Assembly (NCBI RefSeq): GCF_002911695.1
Contig: NZ_PQBS01000035.1
Location: 1-64,000 of the forward strand
Source of the DNA: Gracilimonas amylolytica
GTDB taxonomy: Bacteria > Bacteroidota > Rhodothermia > Balneolales > Balneolaceae
Length of the DNA: 64,000 nt
Reading direction: 5' to 3'
Part shown: positions 18,139 to 27,390 of the stretch, piece after piece
Numbering within the stretch: position 1 is the stretch's first letter
Layout: each line of letters begins with the position of its first letter
Position numbers and translations under genes: made by a program
The notes under the pieces: generated by a model
The model's input: only the letters and a program-made list of their open reading frames with translations
Database searches by the model: none
Told to the model about the DNA's origin: nothing

Positions 18139-19752
18139 ATGGATCGCATAAAAGGCACTTCACTCAAAGACGGAATTCATCACGACCATCACCATGATCT
18201 GTGCAGCCGAAGGGATTTCCTCTCGCGCTTAGGGTTATTTGCAACCGGCAGTGCCCTGATGCTCAGCAGTACCCCTGTTCACGCATTGCAAAGTTCTTCC
18301 CTATTCCGAAAACTGGCACAACTCGAAACCGACAAAATTCTGGTTTTGATTCAACTCAATGGCGGTAATGATGGACTTAACACGTTTATTCCCTACGAAA
18401 ACGACCACTATTACAATGCCCGACCCAGTATCGCCATCCGAAAGAATGATGTGATAGGACTGAGTGATACTATGGGCATGCATCCTGCTCTTGAACCACT
18501 GCGTTCAATTTGGGATGATGGCAGCATGGGGATCATACAAAATGTTGGATATCCTGATCCTATTCTTTCCCACTTTACCTCATCCGACGTTTGGCTTACC
18601 TCAAGTGATTCCGACAACATCAAACCATCCGGCTGGCTGGGAAGGTATCTTGATGGTGACTACATCGAGCAGGAACTTATGAATCAAAGTAATGTCCCTC
18701 TGGCTGTGAACATTGGAGGATCCTCTTCTTTACTTTTCAAAGGACCTGACAACAACACGGCAATAACCTTTTCAAGTGTGGGTGCATTGGATCGTATCAC
18801 ACAACAGGGGCAGGTCTATTCTACCTCAAACCTCCCTGACACAGCCTTTGGCAACGAAATGCGCTTTGTTCGTGAACAGATCAATAACTCATTTCAGTAT
18901 GCAGAATCCATAAAAGAAGCCTATGATAAAAGTTCCAATCAGGTTGATTATGAATCCCGAAATATTTCTATGAGCCTGCAGGTCGTAGCACGACTTATCA
19001 AAGGTGGATTGGGAAGTAAGATCTATATGGTTTCTCTGGATGGTTTTGACACTCATACCGACCAACCCTCAAGTCACCAGAACCTGTTACAACTTCTGAG
19101 TAACGGCATTCGCAGTTTTTATGACGACCTGAAAGCCGGTGGCAATACCAGTGAAGTTTTGACCATGACCTTTTCAGAATTTGGACGAAGGGTGGAACAA
19201 AACGGACAGGGAACCGACCACGGTACGGCAGCACCCATCATGCTTTTTGGAGATGGAATTACACCCGGGTTTTTTGGAAATGATCCAAAACTTGACCGTG
19301 ACAACCTCGACGAAAATGGCAATCTTGTATATGAATATGATTTCCGTTCTGTCTATACCACTATTCTCACAGACTGGTTTGGGCTTTCAGAACAGGAAAC
19401 GGCTGAAGTCATTGGGCGTGAATACCAAAAAATTGGCTTTCTTGGAAGTGAGATCCCGACTTCAAATGGTACCGACCCTTCCATACCGGGCACATTTAAA
19501 CTGGAGCAAAATTATCCAAACCCGTTTAACCCAACCACGACCATTTCATTTTCGCTACCTGCAAGTACCCGGGTTAAACTTGAGGTATTCGATATTCAGG
19601 GAAGACGCATCAATGTCTTATTGAATTCGGAACTGAGTGCGGGAAGTCACAGAGTCAGATTTGATGCAAGCAGACTTGCTAGTGGTGTGTATTTATATAA
19701 ACTGGATGCCGGACAATTTTCGGAGTCAAAGACCATGACATTGATCAAGTAA
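18139..19752 (+). CDS. DUF1501 protein with Tat signal and type IX secretion sorting domain
   Basis: A 537-residue protein. The N-terminus has a His-rich patch (HHDHHHDLC, 14-22), then the twin-arginine motif SRRDFL (Arg24-Arg25) and a hydrophobic stretch ending near ALQ, so export by Tat is likely. The DUF1501 domain shows IQLNGGNDGLNTFIPY, GWLGRYLDGD and FSEFGRRVEQNGQGTDHG, resembling the sulfatase/alkaline-phosphatase superfamily. The last ~85 residues are a type IX sorting domain (LEQNYPNPFNPTTTISF ... SGVYLYKL). A two-step route, Tat then T9SS, is predicted. It is cotranscribed with the DUF1800 gene. The substrate is unknown. Confidence 0.92.
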   Translation: MDRIKGTSLKDGIHHDHHHDLCSRRDFLSRLGLFATGSALMLSSTPVHALQSSSLFRKLAQLETDKILVLIQLNGGNDGLNTFIPYENDHYYNARPSIAIRKNDVIGLSDTMGMHPALEPLRSIWDDGSMGIIQNVGYPDPILSHFTSSDVWLTSSDSDNIKPSGWLGRYLDGDYIEQELMNQSNVPLAVNIGGSSSLLFKGPDNNTAITFSSVGALDRITQQGQVYSTSNLPDTAFGNEMRFVREQINNSFQYAESIKEAYDKSSNQVDYESRNISMSLQVVARLIKGGLGSKIYMVSLDGFDTHTDQPSSHQNLLQLLSNGIRSFYDDLKAGGNTSEVLTMTFSEFGRRVEQNGQGTDHGTAAPIMLFGDGITPGFFGNDPKLDRDNLDENGNLVYEYDFRSVYTTILTDWFGLSEQETAEVIGREYQKIGFLGSEIPTSNGTDPSIPGTFKLEQNYPNPFNPTTTISFSLPASTRVKLEVFDIQGRRINVLLNSELSAGSHRVRFDASRLASGVYLYKLDAGQFSESKTMTLIK

Positions 19753-19767
19753 GTTTTTTTTAACTCA

Positions 19768-20907
19768 TCAATTCTGCTGTTTTGGGTAACATCCTAATAT
19801 CTTCAGTTCTTCAGCTTTATTACTCAGCTCATCAAGCCCGGTAGTAACTTCCCGATCCTCAATATTTCCATGAATATCCAGATAGAATGTGTACCTGAAA
19901 GGTTCATTCATTCTTGGGCGCGATTCCAGCTTTGCCATATTGATCTTATGTTTATGCAATACATTCAGGCATTCGATCAATGAACCTTCCTCATTGGAAG
20001 TGACCATCATCAATGATGTTTTTGCGGGAATTTGCTTATCAACTTTCACCGGTTGCCTGGCTGCTACAACAAAACGGGTGAAATTATCACTCTGATTAGC
20101 AATATCACTTTCCAATACATGCAAACCGTAAAGATCAGCCGCATGGGCTCCGGCAATGGCTGCCTGAGTTATATCACCGTCTTCCAGAATTTTTTTGGCT
20201 GACATGGCTGTATCTAGATAGGATTCCACCTTGCACCGGGGAAGGCCAGACAAAAACGTGGTACACTGTGCTAAAGCCTGTGGATGTGACAGGATACGCC
20301 TGATCTTGGAAAGCTCCACCGGCTCAACCGACATCAGGCAATGAACCACTTTCAGAATTTCTTCACCCACAATATGGATCTTTTCATTGCCAACAATATC
20401 ATAAGTATCATTTATGGAACCGGCTGTCGTGTTTTCGATAGGTAAGATCGCATAGTCTACTTTTTTATCCATAAGGGCTTGTGCAGCTTGCTGAAAGGTA
20501 TCATAGCCGATAGCATCTACCTGAGCATATCTTTCACTGAAATGCCGTGTTGCTGCAAGATGGCTGTAAGCACCATCCGTCCCCTGATACGAAACCCTGA
20601 TCGTATCCGCACCTGTTTTTGCATTCTGATGATCGACCAGGGAATGTGTTTGGAAACGCACCGAGTTGGTGATGATCTCCCTGAATAAATGCTCGGCAAA
20701 ATAACGGTCCAATCCTACCTCATGAGCAATATCCCTTATCCGGTTCAATAACTGTTCTTCCCTTTCCAGATCACGTATACCCTGCTCATTTTTAAGTTTG
20801 AGATCTGATACTTCTTTAACCAGTCCTTGCCGCTCGGCCAAAGCTTTCAAAATGGTTCGATCTATATCATCCAGTTTTTTACGAATAGTATCTATGTTTT
20901 CCGACAT
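19768..20907 (-). CDS. pheA: Bifunctional chorismate mutase/prephenate dehydratase (P-protein)
   Basis: Converts chorismate to prephenate and then phenylpyruvate in phenylalanine synthesis. I start at the ATG at 20905-20907 (MSENIDTIRKKLDDIDRTIL, 379 aa); an upstream in-frame ATG at 20965-20967 would add 20 residues without homology. Domains: AroQ-type chorismate mutase about 1-90 (IRKKLDDIDRTIL, REIITNS), prephenate dehydratase about 100-280 (SYQGTDGAYSH, LPIENTTAGSINDTYD, SHPQALAQC, DNFTRFVV), and an ACT regulatory domain about 295-375 (KTSLMMVTSNEEGSLIECLN, ESRPRM). Feedback inhibition by Phe is expected from the intact ACT ESRP motif. It lies 15 bp from the convergent DUF1501 stop. Confidence 0.94.
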   Translation of the reverse strand: MSENIDTIRKKLDDIDRTILKALAERQGLVKEVSDLKLKNEQGIRDLEREEQLLNRIRDIAHEVGLDRYFAEHLFREIITNSVRFQTHSLVDHQNAKTGADTIRVSYQGTDGAYSHLAATRHFSERYAQVDAIGYDTFQQAAQALMDKKVDYAILPIENTTAGSINDTYDIVGNEKIHIVGEEILKVVHCLMSVEPVELSKIRRILSHPQALAQCTTFLSGLPRCKVESYLDTAMSAKKILEDGDITQAAIAGAHAADLYGLHVLESDIANQSDNFTRFVVAARQPVKVDKQIPAKTSLMMVTSNEEGSLIECLNVLHKHKINMAKLESRPRMNEPFRYTFYLDIHGNIEDREVTTGLDELSNKAEELKILGCYPKQQN

Positions 20908-20980
20908 ACCAAATCTTGATTTGAGTGAGAAGGTCTTGCAATGTAATAATCGATTGGGAAGGTGCAACTTGAAATCAATC

Positions 20981-22069
20981 CTATTCCCCCTTTACCCAGC
21001 CAAATCGTTTCTGAAGCGATTTGATCGTAATGGAGTGCCTCTCAGTGCCTTTGGTTCCCAGTAGAAAGCCGATCGGTTTTAAACTTTCTACATTCTCGCA
21101 AACGATCTTGAATAATCCGAGATAAGGAATAATGATCAACATGCCGGGGAGTCCCCATATCATTCCGGCTGCGATCAGGGAAAAGATGATGACCAATGGG
21201 TTTATCTCCACATAAGATCCTGTGATATTCGGTGTGAGGATGTTGTTTTCCAGGAACTGAACGATCGCAAACTGTATGATCACCGCCACGGCCAGTGATG
21301 GGGACTGTGTTCCAAGAGTGAACAAAAGCACGATCCCATAGCCTAAAATAGTCCCGAGATAAGGGATCAGGTTAAACAGTGCCGCAATGATCCCAAAAAG
21401 CAGCGCATACTCAAGTCCGATCAGATAGAAACCGAGAGAATTCAGTCCCATCAATAAAAAGCACACGATGAGTAGGCCCTTGAGGTATTTTGGAACTACT
21501 TCCGAGGCTTGAACAATGATATTCTCGAGGACTTCCTCATGTTCCTCGTGTATGAACATGGATACAAATTCTCTGAATTTATCTCTGTAAAATAGCAGTA
21601 GAAAGGTATAAACCGGCAACAAACCCAGCGTCAAAAGAGTATTGGTGGTGGTAGTAAAGAATTCAGAAAGGTATTGCCCCGTTTCTCCTATATCCCGTAC
21701 CAGAGAGTTGATACTTTCTTCGGATATCCCTGTATAACCGGTAATGGAGCCCAGAATATTCTGAAGGTTGTTTTCGAACTGAATTCGAATTTGCGAAAAA
21801 TCCCCTGTAAAATTTGAAGCCAGTACCCCAACCGCACTTCCTATGATTCCAAGAAAGATCCCAAATCCAAGGATCACGATCAGGTTCGTAGCAATTCTGG
21901 GGATGTTTTTACTTTCGAGCCATTCCGCATAGGGATAAAGTAAATAGGCCAGCATCACACTTAGAAACAACGGAACCAAAAGCTGACGCGTCAGGATCAA
22001 GGCAGCAATAAGCAGGAATGCAAATGCCAGCCGAATGGTGCTTCTCAATAAAAGTGGATATTGATTCAT
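20981..22069 (-). CDS. AI-2E family transporter (PerM-like)
   Basis: A 362-residue inner-membrane protein of the AI-2E/PerM family with about seven to eight hydrophobic segments: an N-terminal pair (LAFAFLLIAALILTRQLLVP, LIVILGFGIFLGIIGSAVGV), a long soluble loop, and a C-terminal cluster (LLIVCFLLMGLNSLGFYLIG, LFGIIAALFNLIPYLGTILG, VAVIIQFAIVQFLENNILTP). PYLGTILG and ENNILTP are family signatures. Substrates vary (autoinducer-2 export, Na+/H+ antiport) and cannot be assigned here. The start is only 8 bp after the stop of the barrel gene, so they share a transcript. Confidence 0.9.
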   Translation of the reverse strand: MNQYPLLLRSTIRLAFAFLLIAALILTRQLLVPLFLSVMLAYLLYPYAEWLESKNIPRIATNLIVILGFGIFLGIIGSAVGVLASNFTGDFSQIRIQFENNLQNILGSITGYTGISEESINSLVRDIGETGQYLSEFFTTTTNTLLTLGLLPVYTFLLLFYRDKFREFVSMFIHEEHEEVLENIIVQASEVVPKYLKGLLIVCFLLMGLNSLGFYLIGLEYALLFGIIAALFNLIPYLGTILGYGIVLLFTLGTQSPSLAVAVIIQFAIVQFLENNILTPNITGSYVEINPLVIIFSLIAAGMIWGLPGMLIIIPYLGLFKIVCENVESLKPIGFLLGTKGTERHSITIKSLQKRFGWVKGE

Positions 22070-22077
22070 GTAAAAAA

Positions 22078-23250
22078 TTAATTAAGAATATGATTCAATA
22101 TCGAACGAGGCTTTTTATCATTCAATGGAATTCTTACAGTTAAATTCCAGGTACTTCCCCTATCATTCCCCCTTCCATCTGGATAAAAGTATTCTGAATA
22201 ATCAAAGGATAAATAACCTAAGTTAATTCCAAAACCTCCTGCCTGAAAAGTATACGGCATGTTAACTTCTGATGCTTTTTGATAGCCCACACGAATAGAT
22301 AAGGTTTCATAAAAAATAACTTCAAAACCGGTATGAAATATAAGCTGATCTACAATTGTTGCTGTTTGCTCCTCAAGCCCATCATTCCATTTATAATTGC
22401 CCCATGATCTTATTAAAGCTTTAAAGGGATTCATCGCCACATATACTGAATCTGTTCTTCCATTAGTTTCAATCATTTCCATTTCATTTCTTACCATAAA
22501 TTTTGAAACAGCTAACGATCCATTCATTTCCAAAGGCCTCAACCCAAAACTCTCTTGTCCATACTTCACAGACATTCCGGTCCCCATTCTTAATTTTGTA
22601 GGTAGTGGGTCTGAAATTCCATCATAATAAGAAACGGCTTTGCCAAAATTGGTCAAGGACAAACCGTATGAAGGAGTTAAAAGCCAAGTTTCATCCCTAT
22701 AAGGATAGGTTTTATGATATTGTATACCTAAATCAAAAAATACTGATTTAGCCGGGTTGTACTCTCTATCCACATAAACCTGTTCATTACCGATGTCACT
22801 CTTTAAATAGTTTACACCAAAACCGGCTCTTAACCCATTTTTGAATATATAAGCTCCAGTGATTTTTATTACATTATCTTTATAAGGCTCTGATAAGACA
22901 ATGGCTTCCTCACTGAATGAACTTCTCAAATCTAAATAGCTTAAAGATATATCAAAGTTTCCAAATGAAGCACCTGTATAAAAATTCTGAAGTCTGATCT
23001 CAATTACATCTTGGTTGGTACCAAAGGTATCTAAAAAGTATTTAATTGTAGGTATTCCATTGTGATCTAAGGTTGCAGGATTAATGTAATTTCCGCCACC
23101 ACTATTTATAAAAGAGACCATTGCATTCCCAGTAGAATAATACCTTGTATCCAATGGCTCAATTAATACAGGTACTGAAGTGATCCTGTACTGCGACAAA
23201 GCTAGATCAGGAATTAAAAATATCATCAAAATTAGTGATAGAACTCTCAT
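22078..23250 (-). CDS. PorV/PorQ-like outer-membrane beta-barrel protein
   Basis: A 390-residue exported protein. The signal peptide is about 1-19 (LILMIFLIPDLALSQ), followed by alternating beta strands (FDISLSYLDLRSS, LRAGFGVNYLKSD, LSIRVGYQKASEVN, GGFGINLGYLSFDYSEYF). The region after the signal, with STGNAMVSFINSGGGNYINPATL, resembles the PorV/PorQ family ('G.A..a...g..a...NPA' pattern). PorV-type barrels serve as shuttles or attachment pores for type IX cargo; a link to the T9SS sorting domain at 19752 is possible but only inferred. The gene is visibly more AT-rich than its neighbours. Confidence 0.7.
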   Translation of the reverse strand: MRVLSLILMIFLIPDLALSQYRITSVPVLIEPLDTRYYSTGNAMVSFINSGGGNYINPATLDHNGIPTIKYFLDTFGTNQDVIEIRLQNFYTGASFGNFDISLSYLDLRSSFSEEAIVLSEPYKDNVIKITGAYIFKNGLRAGFGVNYLKSDIGNEQVYVDREYNPAKSVFFDLGIQYHKTYPYRDETWLLTPSYGLSLTNFGKAVSYYDGISDPLPTKLRMGTGMSVKYGQESFGLRPLEMNGSLAVSKFMVRNEMEMIETNGRTDSVYVAMNPFKALIRSWGNYKWNDGLEEQTATIVDQLIFHTGFEVIFYETLSIRVGYQKASEVNMPYTFQAGGFGINLGYLSFDYSEYFYPDGRGNDRGSTWNLTVRIPLNDKKPRSILNHILN

Positions 23251-23316
23251 AAAATGATGCTAATTCTTTTAATGATTTCACATTACTGATTAGAACTTTA
23301 GTAATCAAGAACTAAA

Positions 23317-23341
23317 AAGGCCAGACATTATGCCTGGCCTT
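23317..23341 (-). terminator. Terminator after pgk
   Basis: AAGGCCAG and CTGGCCTT arms flank a short loop, and the minus strand continues into a T-run (CTTTTTAG). It lies between the pgk stop and the barrel gene start and separates the two transcripts. Confidence 0.8.
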
Positions 23342-23373
23342 ATCGCTAATTAATTCAGTGTTGAAAAAATAGA

Positions 23374-24567
23374 TCATTTATCCGTCAACGAAGCTACACC
23401 GGGTAGTTCCTTACCTTCAAGATATTCAAGGCTCGCCCCTCCCCCGGTTGAAACATGAGATACCTTATCCATTAATCCGGCGGCTTTGATCGCAGCAGCT
23501 GAGTCACCCCCTCCAATAATGGTAGTGGCACCAAATTTGGTTGCATCAGCAAGAGCTTCTGCCACGGCAAAGGTGCCATCAGCAAAGTTCTCCAACTCAA
23601 AAACACCCATTGGACCGTTCCAAACTACAGTTTTAGCTCCTTTGATCACATTACCAAAGGCTAAAGCAGACTGGGGACCAATATCGAGGGCCATCCAGCC
23701 ATCTTCAATACCATCCTCATCCACTACCTTATGTTCGGCATCGTTTTTAAATTCTTTAGCTACCACAGAGTCCATAGGCAGCATAAATTTAACTCCGGCT
23801 TTTTCTGCTTTTTCCAGTAATTCTTTAGCCAGTTCTACTTTGTCTTCTTCCACTAATGAATTTCCAATTGGCCAGCCTTTGGCTTTGTAAAAGGTGTAGG
23901 TCATCCCCCCTCCCACAATGATCGTATCCACTTTGGAGAGCAGGTTTTCGATCACTCCGATCTTGTCTGATACCTTGGCCCCACCCAGGATCGCTACAAA
24001 AGGCCGTTCCGGATCATTGATACTTTCTTCCAGATACTTGATCTCTTTTTCCAGAAGATAACCGGATACCGCAGGTTGTAAATATCGCGTCACCCCGGCA
24101 ACTGAAGCATGGGCTCTGTGAGAACTCCCAAATGCATCATTCACAAACAGATCTCCATGTGCTGCCAGTTTTTTACTGAAATCCTCATCATTCTTTTTCT
24201 CTTCCGGGTGGAACCGAACATTTTCAAGAACCACTACGTCTCCGAAATCAGCCTTACTGATCACAGAATCAGCTTGTTCACCAATACAATCTTCAGCAAA
24301 ATGCACATCTGCGTCGATGAGTGTTGCAAGATGGTCTGCCGCAGGCTTGAGTGAAAATTCAGGATCGAATTCACCGGCAGGTCGGCCTAAATGGCTTGTC
24401 AATATCAACAGCCCTCCGTTTTCGATCACATGTTTAATGGATGGCAAAGCCTGAACAATACGGTTATCATCGGTGATCTTTCCATTTTCGATCGGCACGT
24501 TGAAATCCACGCGCATCAGCACTTTTTTACCTTTTACTTCGACGTCGTTGAGAGTGAGTTTAGCCAT
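23374..24567 (-). CDS. pgk: Phosphoglycerate kinase
   Basis: Glycolytic enzyme transferring phosphate between 1,3-bisphosphoglycerate and ADP. I take the ATG at 24565-24567 ([15 protein letters not shown], 397 aa) because family members begin here; an in-frame ATG at 24582 would add MTKQL. Neither has a ribosome binding site. Motifs: [66 protein letters not shown] and [10 protein letters not shown]. Length is normal for a bacterial PGK. It has its own terminator downstream. Confidence 0.97.
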   Translation of the reverse strand: MAKLTLNDVEVKGKKVLMRVDFNVPIENGKITDDNRIVQALPSIKHVIENGGLLILTSHLGRPAGEFDPEFSLKPAADHLATLIDADVHFAEDCIGEQADSVISKADFGDVVVLENVRFHPEEKKNDEDFSKKLAAHGDLFVNDAFGSSHRAHASVAGVTRYLQPAVSGYLLEKEIKYLEESINDPERPFVAILGGAKVSDKIGVIENLLSKVDTIIVGGGMTYTFYKAKGWPIGNSLVEEDKVELAKELLEKAEKAGVKFMLPMDSVVAKEFKNDAEHKVVDEDGIEDGWMALDIGPQSALAFGNVIKGAKTVVWNGPMGVFELENFADGTFAVAEALADATKFGATTIIGGGDSAAAIKAAGLMDKVSHVSTGGGASLEYLEGKELPGVASLTDK

Positions 24568-24722
24568 GAGTTGTTTGGTCATTTAAAGTTAACTTTGCGT
24601 CTTAAGGTACCAAGTTCTCATCATGAAATGAAGTTTTCATGAACCTTGATTACTCCCTGTTTTTCACCGTCAATTTGAATATTTTTAGCGCACTGAATTT
24701 TAATCTGAAATCATCTGAATAA

Positions 24723-25883
24723 ATGAAAACGGTTTACTTCGATCACGCGGCTACCACCCCATTAGATGAGCGGGTTTTAGAGGCCATGATGCCCTATCTG
24801 AAAGAAAACTATGGGAATCCAAACTCAGCCCATCACCTGGGACAAAAGACCAAAGTAGTGATTGAAGATGCCCGTGAAAAGGTAGCATCCCTGATCGGTG
24901 CGGAACCTTCGGAGATCGTATTTACCAGTGGCGGAACGGAAAGCGATAATGCTGTGATCAAAGGCGCATTAGCTGTTTCAGGAAATAAAAAAGAAGTGAT
25001 TACTTCAGAGATCGAACACCATGCAGTGCTTCACACGGTGGAAATGGAAAAGATGCGGGGGATCAAACCGGTGTTTGCCAAGCCTGATGCAACGGGTAAG
25101 ATAACCGCCGATGCCGTTCGTGAGGCCATCAACGAAAACACCGCTTTGGTAAGCCTGATGCACGTTAATAATGAGATAGGCACCATCAACCCACTTTCAG
25201 AAATTGCTGAGGTTTGCCGTGAATTTGATGTACCCTTTCACTCCGATACCGTGCAGAGTCTGGGTAAACTTCCCGTGGATGTAAGGGAGCTGGGAATCGA
25301 TTTCCTCAGTGGCAGTGCACATAAGATTTACGGCCCCAAAGGTACCGGTATCATGTATGTCAAAAACGGGGCCCGCTGGGTGCCATGGATGATCGGCGGT
25401 TCACAGGAAAGAAGACGACGGGGTGGTACCCTGAATGTGCCGGGCATTGTTGGTTTTACCAAAGCTCTTGAACTGGCTATCGAAGAAATGGACAATCATA
25501 CCGCTCGTTTTACAAAACTCAGATCTCTGCTGCTGGAACAACTCAGGGAGAAATTGTCCGTTAAGGTTACCGTAAACGGACCTCAGGACAACGGCGTACC
25601 ACATATCCTAAATCTCTCCTTCAGTGATGCTGACAACAAACATATTGACGGTGAGATGTTGTTGCTGAACCTTGATATTGAAGGTATTTGCGTCTCAAAC
25701 GGTTCTGCCTGTACATCCGGAGCGGTTGAACCTTCTCACGTGCTTGCGGGAATCGGAATGGAGCCAAATCTGGCAAATTCCAGCATCAGGGTCAGCCTTG
25801 GTAAACAAAATACTGAAGAAGACATCACCTATTTGGTGGATAAGCTTGATGCTGTTCTTGATCGAATGTTCACCATAGCCTGA
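24723..25883 (+). CDS. Cysteine desulfurase (NifS/IscS family)
   Basis: A 386-residue PLP enzyme that takes sulfur from cysteine for Fe-S cluster or tRNA thiolation pathways. It begins YFDHAATTPLDERV. The PLP Lys201 lies in GSAHKIYGPKG, the cofactor/substrate His in TSEIEHHAVL, and the catalytic persulfide Cys330 in SNGSACTSG. The compact catalytic loop without a long insertion suggests a group I (NifS/IscS) enzyme. No iscU, iscA or mnmA is adjacent, so the acceptor is unknown. The stop TGA overlaps the ATG of the LOG gene (TGATGA). Confidence 0.93.
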   Translation: MKTVYFDHAATTPLDERVLEAMMPYLKENYGNPNSAHHLGQKTKVVIEDAREKVASLIGAEPSEIVFTSGGTESDNAVIKGALAVSGNKKEVITSEIEHHAVLHTVEMEKMRGIKPVFAKPDATGKITADAVREAINENTALVSLMHVNNEIGTINPLSEIAEVCREFDVPFHSDTVQSLGKLPVDVRELGIDFLSGSAHKIYGPKGTGIMYVKNGARWVPWMIGGSQERRRRGGTLNVPGIVGFTKALELAIEEMDNHTARFTKLRSLLLEQLREKLSVKVTVNGPQDNGVPHILNLSFSDADNKHIDGEMLLLNLDIEGICVSNGSACTSGAVEPSHVLAGIGMEPNLANSSIRVSLGKQNTEEDITYLVDKLDAVLDRMFTIA

Positions 25884-26437
25884 TGAAAAAACATATCTGT
25901 ATTTATTGTGGCTCCCGAAAAGGTAACTACCCAAAGTTTCCTGAGGTTGCCATGGAAGCCGGTCGTGAGATCGCCCGGCGGGATTGGGGTATTGTTTATG
26001 GCGGTGGACGAGTAGGTATTATGGGTGAAGTAGCCAACGCAGCCCTGACCGAAGGCGGTGATGTGATCGGAGTGATACCAACCCAACTGAAAGAAAGAGA
26101 AGTAGCCCATAAAGGCCTGACCGACCTTCATGAAACACAGGACATGCATACCCGAAAAGCATTGATGGAATCCCTGTCAGATGCATTCCTCGTACTTCCC
26201 GGTGGATTCGGAACCCTGGATGAATTTTTTGAGATCCTGACCTGGCGTCAGCTTGGTATCCACAACAAACCAATTTTCATCATTAACACAGACGGATACT
26301 TTGACGGTCTGCTTCAATTCACAAAGAAAGCGGTCAGTCATGATTTTATTCATAAAGAAAGTCTATCTCTCTTCACAGTATGCGAAGATGTAGGATCATT
26401 CATGAAACAGATGGAACGATTTTTTGAACTGAATTGA
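25883..26437 (+). CDS. LOG family protein (TIGR00730)
   Basis: A 184-residue Rossmann-fold protein with the family motifs CGSRKGNYPKF at the N-terminus, GGGRVGIMGEVANAAL (about 48-63) and PGGFGTLDEFFEILTW (about 109-124), the PGGxGTxxE nucleotide-binding site. Homologues in plants and bacteria are cytokinin riboside 5'-monophosphate phosphoribohydrolases or nucleotide pyrophosphorylases. In a marine heterotroph the likely role is nucleotide clean-up rather than hormone synthesis. The start overlaps the desulfurase stop by 1 bp, so translation is coupled. Confidence 0.92.
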   Translation: MKKHICIYCGSRKGNYPKFPEVAMEAGREIARRDWGIVYGGGRVGIMGEVANAALTEGGDVIGVIPTQLKEREVAHKGLTDLHETQDMHTRKALMESLSDAFLVLPGGFGTLDEFFEILTWRQLGIHNKPIFIINTDGYFDGLLQFTKKAVSHDFIHKESLSLFTVCEDVGSFMKQMERFFELN

Positions 26438-26477
26438 TTTTTTAGCCAAAAACAGATCACCCCAAAGCTGATTGAAT

Positions 26478-26837
26478 ATGGCCGGAAACATCAATCATAA
26501 TCCGCTTCCACAGTGCCCGGATTCACCGAATTGTATTCGAACAGAAATCACTTTTGAGGCCGGTGTGGAAATGATTTTTGAACACCTCTCACAGATCTTT
26601 GAAGACGATGCCTTTGAATTCGAGGTGAAGGACCCCAGGCGCATTGAATTACATGCCGTTTATCGAATTCCGGTGTTTGGCTTTAAGGATGATGTAAACG
26701 TGATCCTCGATGAAAAAGAAGGGAAAACCGTGGTTTACATACGCAGTGCAAGTCGGCTTGGAGAGTATGATCTGGGAGTGAATAAACGCAGAGTCAAAAA
26801 GATCTTCCGCAAACTGAACGATAAGATTAAGAAGTAA
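26478..26837 (+). CDS. DUF1499 family protein
   Basis: A small protein of 119 residues starting at the ATG at 26478; a TTG two codons upstream is less likely. It matches DUF1499 by the N-terminal CPDSPNCIRTE, the middle DPRRIELHAVYRIPVFGFKDDVNVIL and the C-terminal VYIRSASRLGEYDLGVNKRRVKKI. No signal peptide or membrane segment is present. Function is unknown. It follows the LOG gene by 40 bp in the same direction. Confidence 0.85.
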   Translation: MAGNINHNPLPQCPDSPNCIRTEITFEAGVEMIFEHLSQIFEDDAFEFEVKDPRRIELHAVYRIPVFGFKDDVNVILDEKEGKTVVYIRSASRLGEYDLGVNKRRVKKIFRKLNDKIKK

Positions 26838-26881
26838 TACTTCCCTATATTCATTTAAAATTTTAACTCAATATACAGCAT

Positions 26882-27322
26882 ATGTACAACGGCTTATTAC
26901 ACGCTCACTCAGGACTAAGATGGATCTTACTGGTACTGATCGTTTGGGCGATCATCAAAGCAATTTCAGGGTGGACAGGTCAAAAAGAATACCAAAAGTC
27001 AGACCGACTCTCAGCATTATTAGCCCTGATTTTTACGCATATTCAATTACTTATTGGCTTAGGGCTTTATTTCATGAGTCCTAAAGTATCGTTTGAATCG
27101 GGCGTCATGGAGAGTTCCGTACTTCGGTTCTACACCGTTGAACATATCACGATGATGATCGTGGCTATAGCACTGATCACCTTTGGATTCAGCTCTGCTA
27201 AACGAATGGAGGCCTCGCTTGCCAAACACAAACGAGTGGCTATCACATACGGCATTGGTTTACTGATCATGATCGCATCCATCCCATGGCCATTCCGTGG
27301 ATTGGGTGCCGGCTGGTTCTAA
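26882..27322 (+). CDS. Four-TM membrane protein of unknown function
   Basis: A 146-residue protein with four predicted transmembrane helices at about 13-29 (WILLVLIVWAIIKAISG), 45-64 (ALLALIFTHIQLLIGLGLYF), 86-104 (YTVEHITMMIVAIALITFG) and 119-136 (VAITYGIGLLIMIASIPWP). Each of the first three helices begins with or contains a His (HAHSGLRW, THIQ, VEHITM), a pattern seen in heme-binding four-helix membrane proteins such as the cytochrome b561/CopD group, so haem binding is a possibility. The family is common in Bacteroidota-like genomes as a hypothetical. A strong terminator follows directly. Confidence 0.75.
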   Translation: MYNGLLHAHSGLRWILLVLIVWAIIKAISGWTGQKEYQKSDRLSALLALIFTHIQLLIGLGLYFMSPKVSFESGVMESSVLRFYTVEHITMMIVAIALITFGFSSAKRMEASLAKHKRVAITYGIGLLIMIASIPWPFRGLGAGWF

Positions 27323-27353
27323 TTCGAATGTTTGATCTGCGATATTAAGGATA

Positions 27354-27385
27354 AGCTCCTGCCAACACAGCAGGAGCTTTTTTTT
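27354..27385 (+). terminator. Rho-independent terminator
   Basis: AGCTCCTGC and GCAGGAGCT form a perfect 9-bp stem with a 7-nt loop, followed by seven T. It ends the plus-strand run that begins with the cysteine desulfurase. Confidence 0.92.
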
Positions 27386-27390
27386 ACTAA

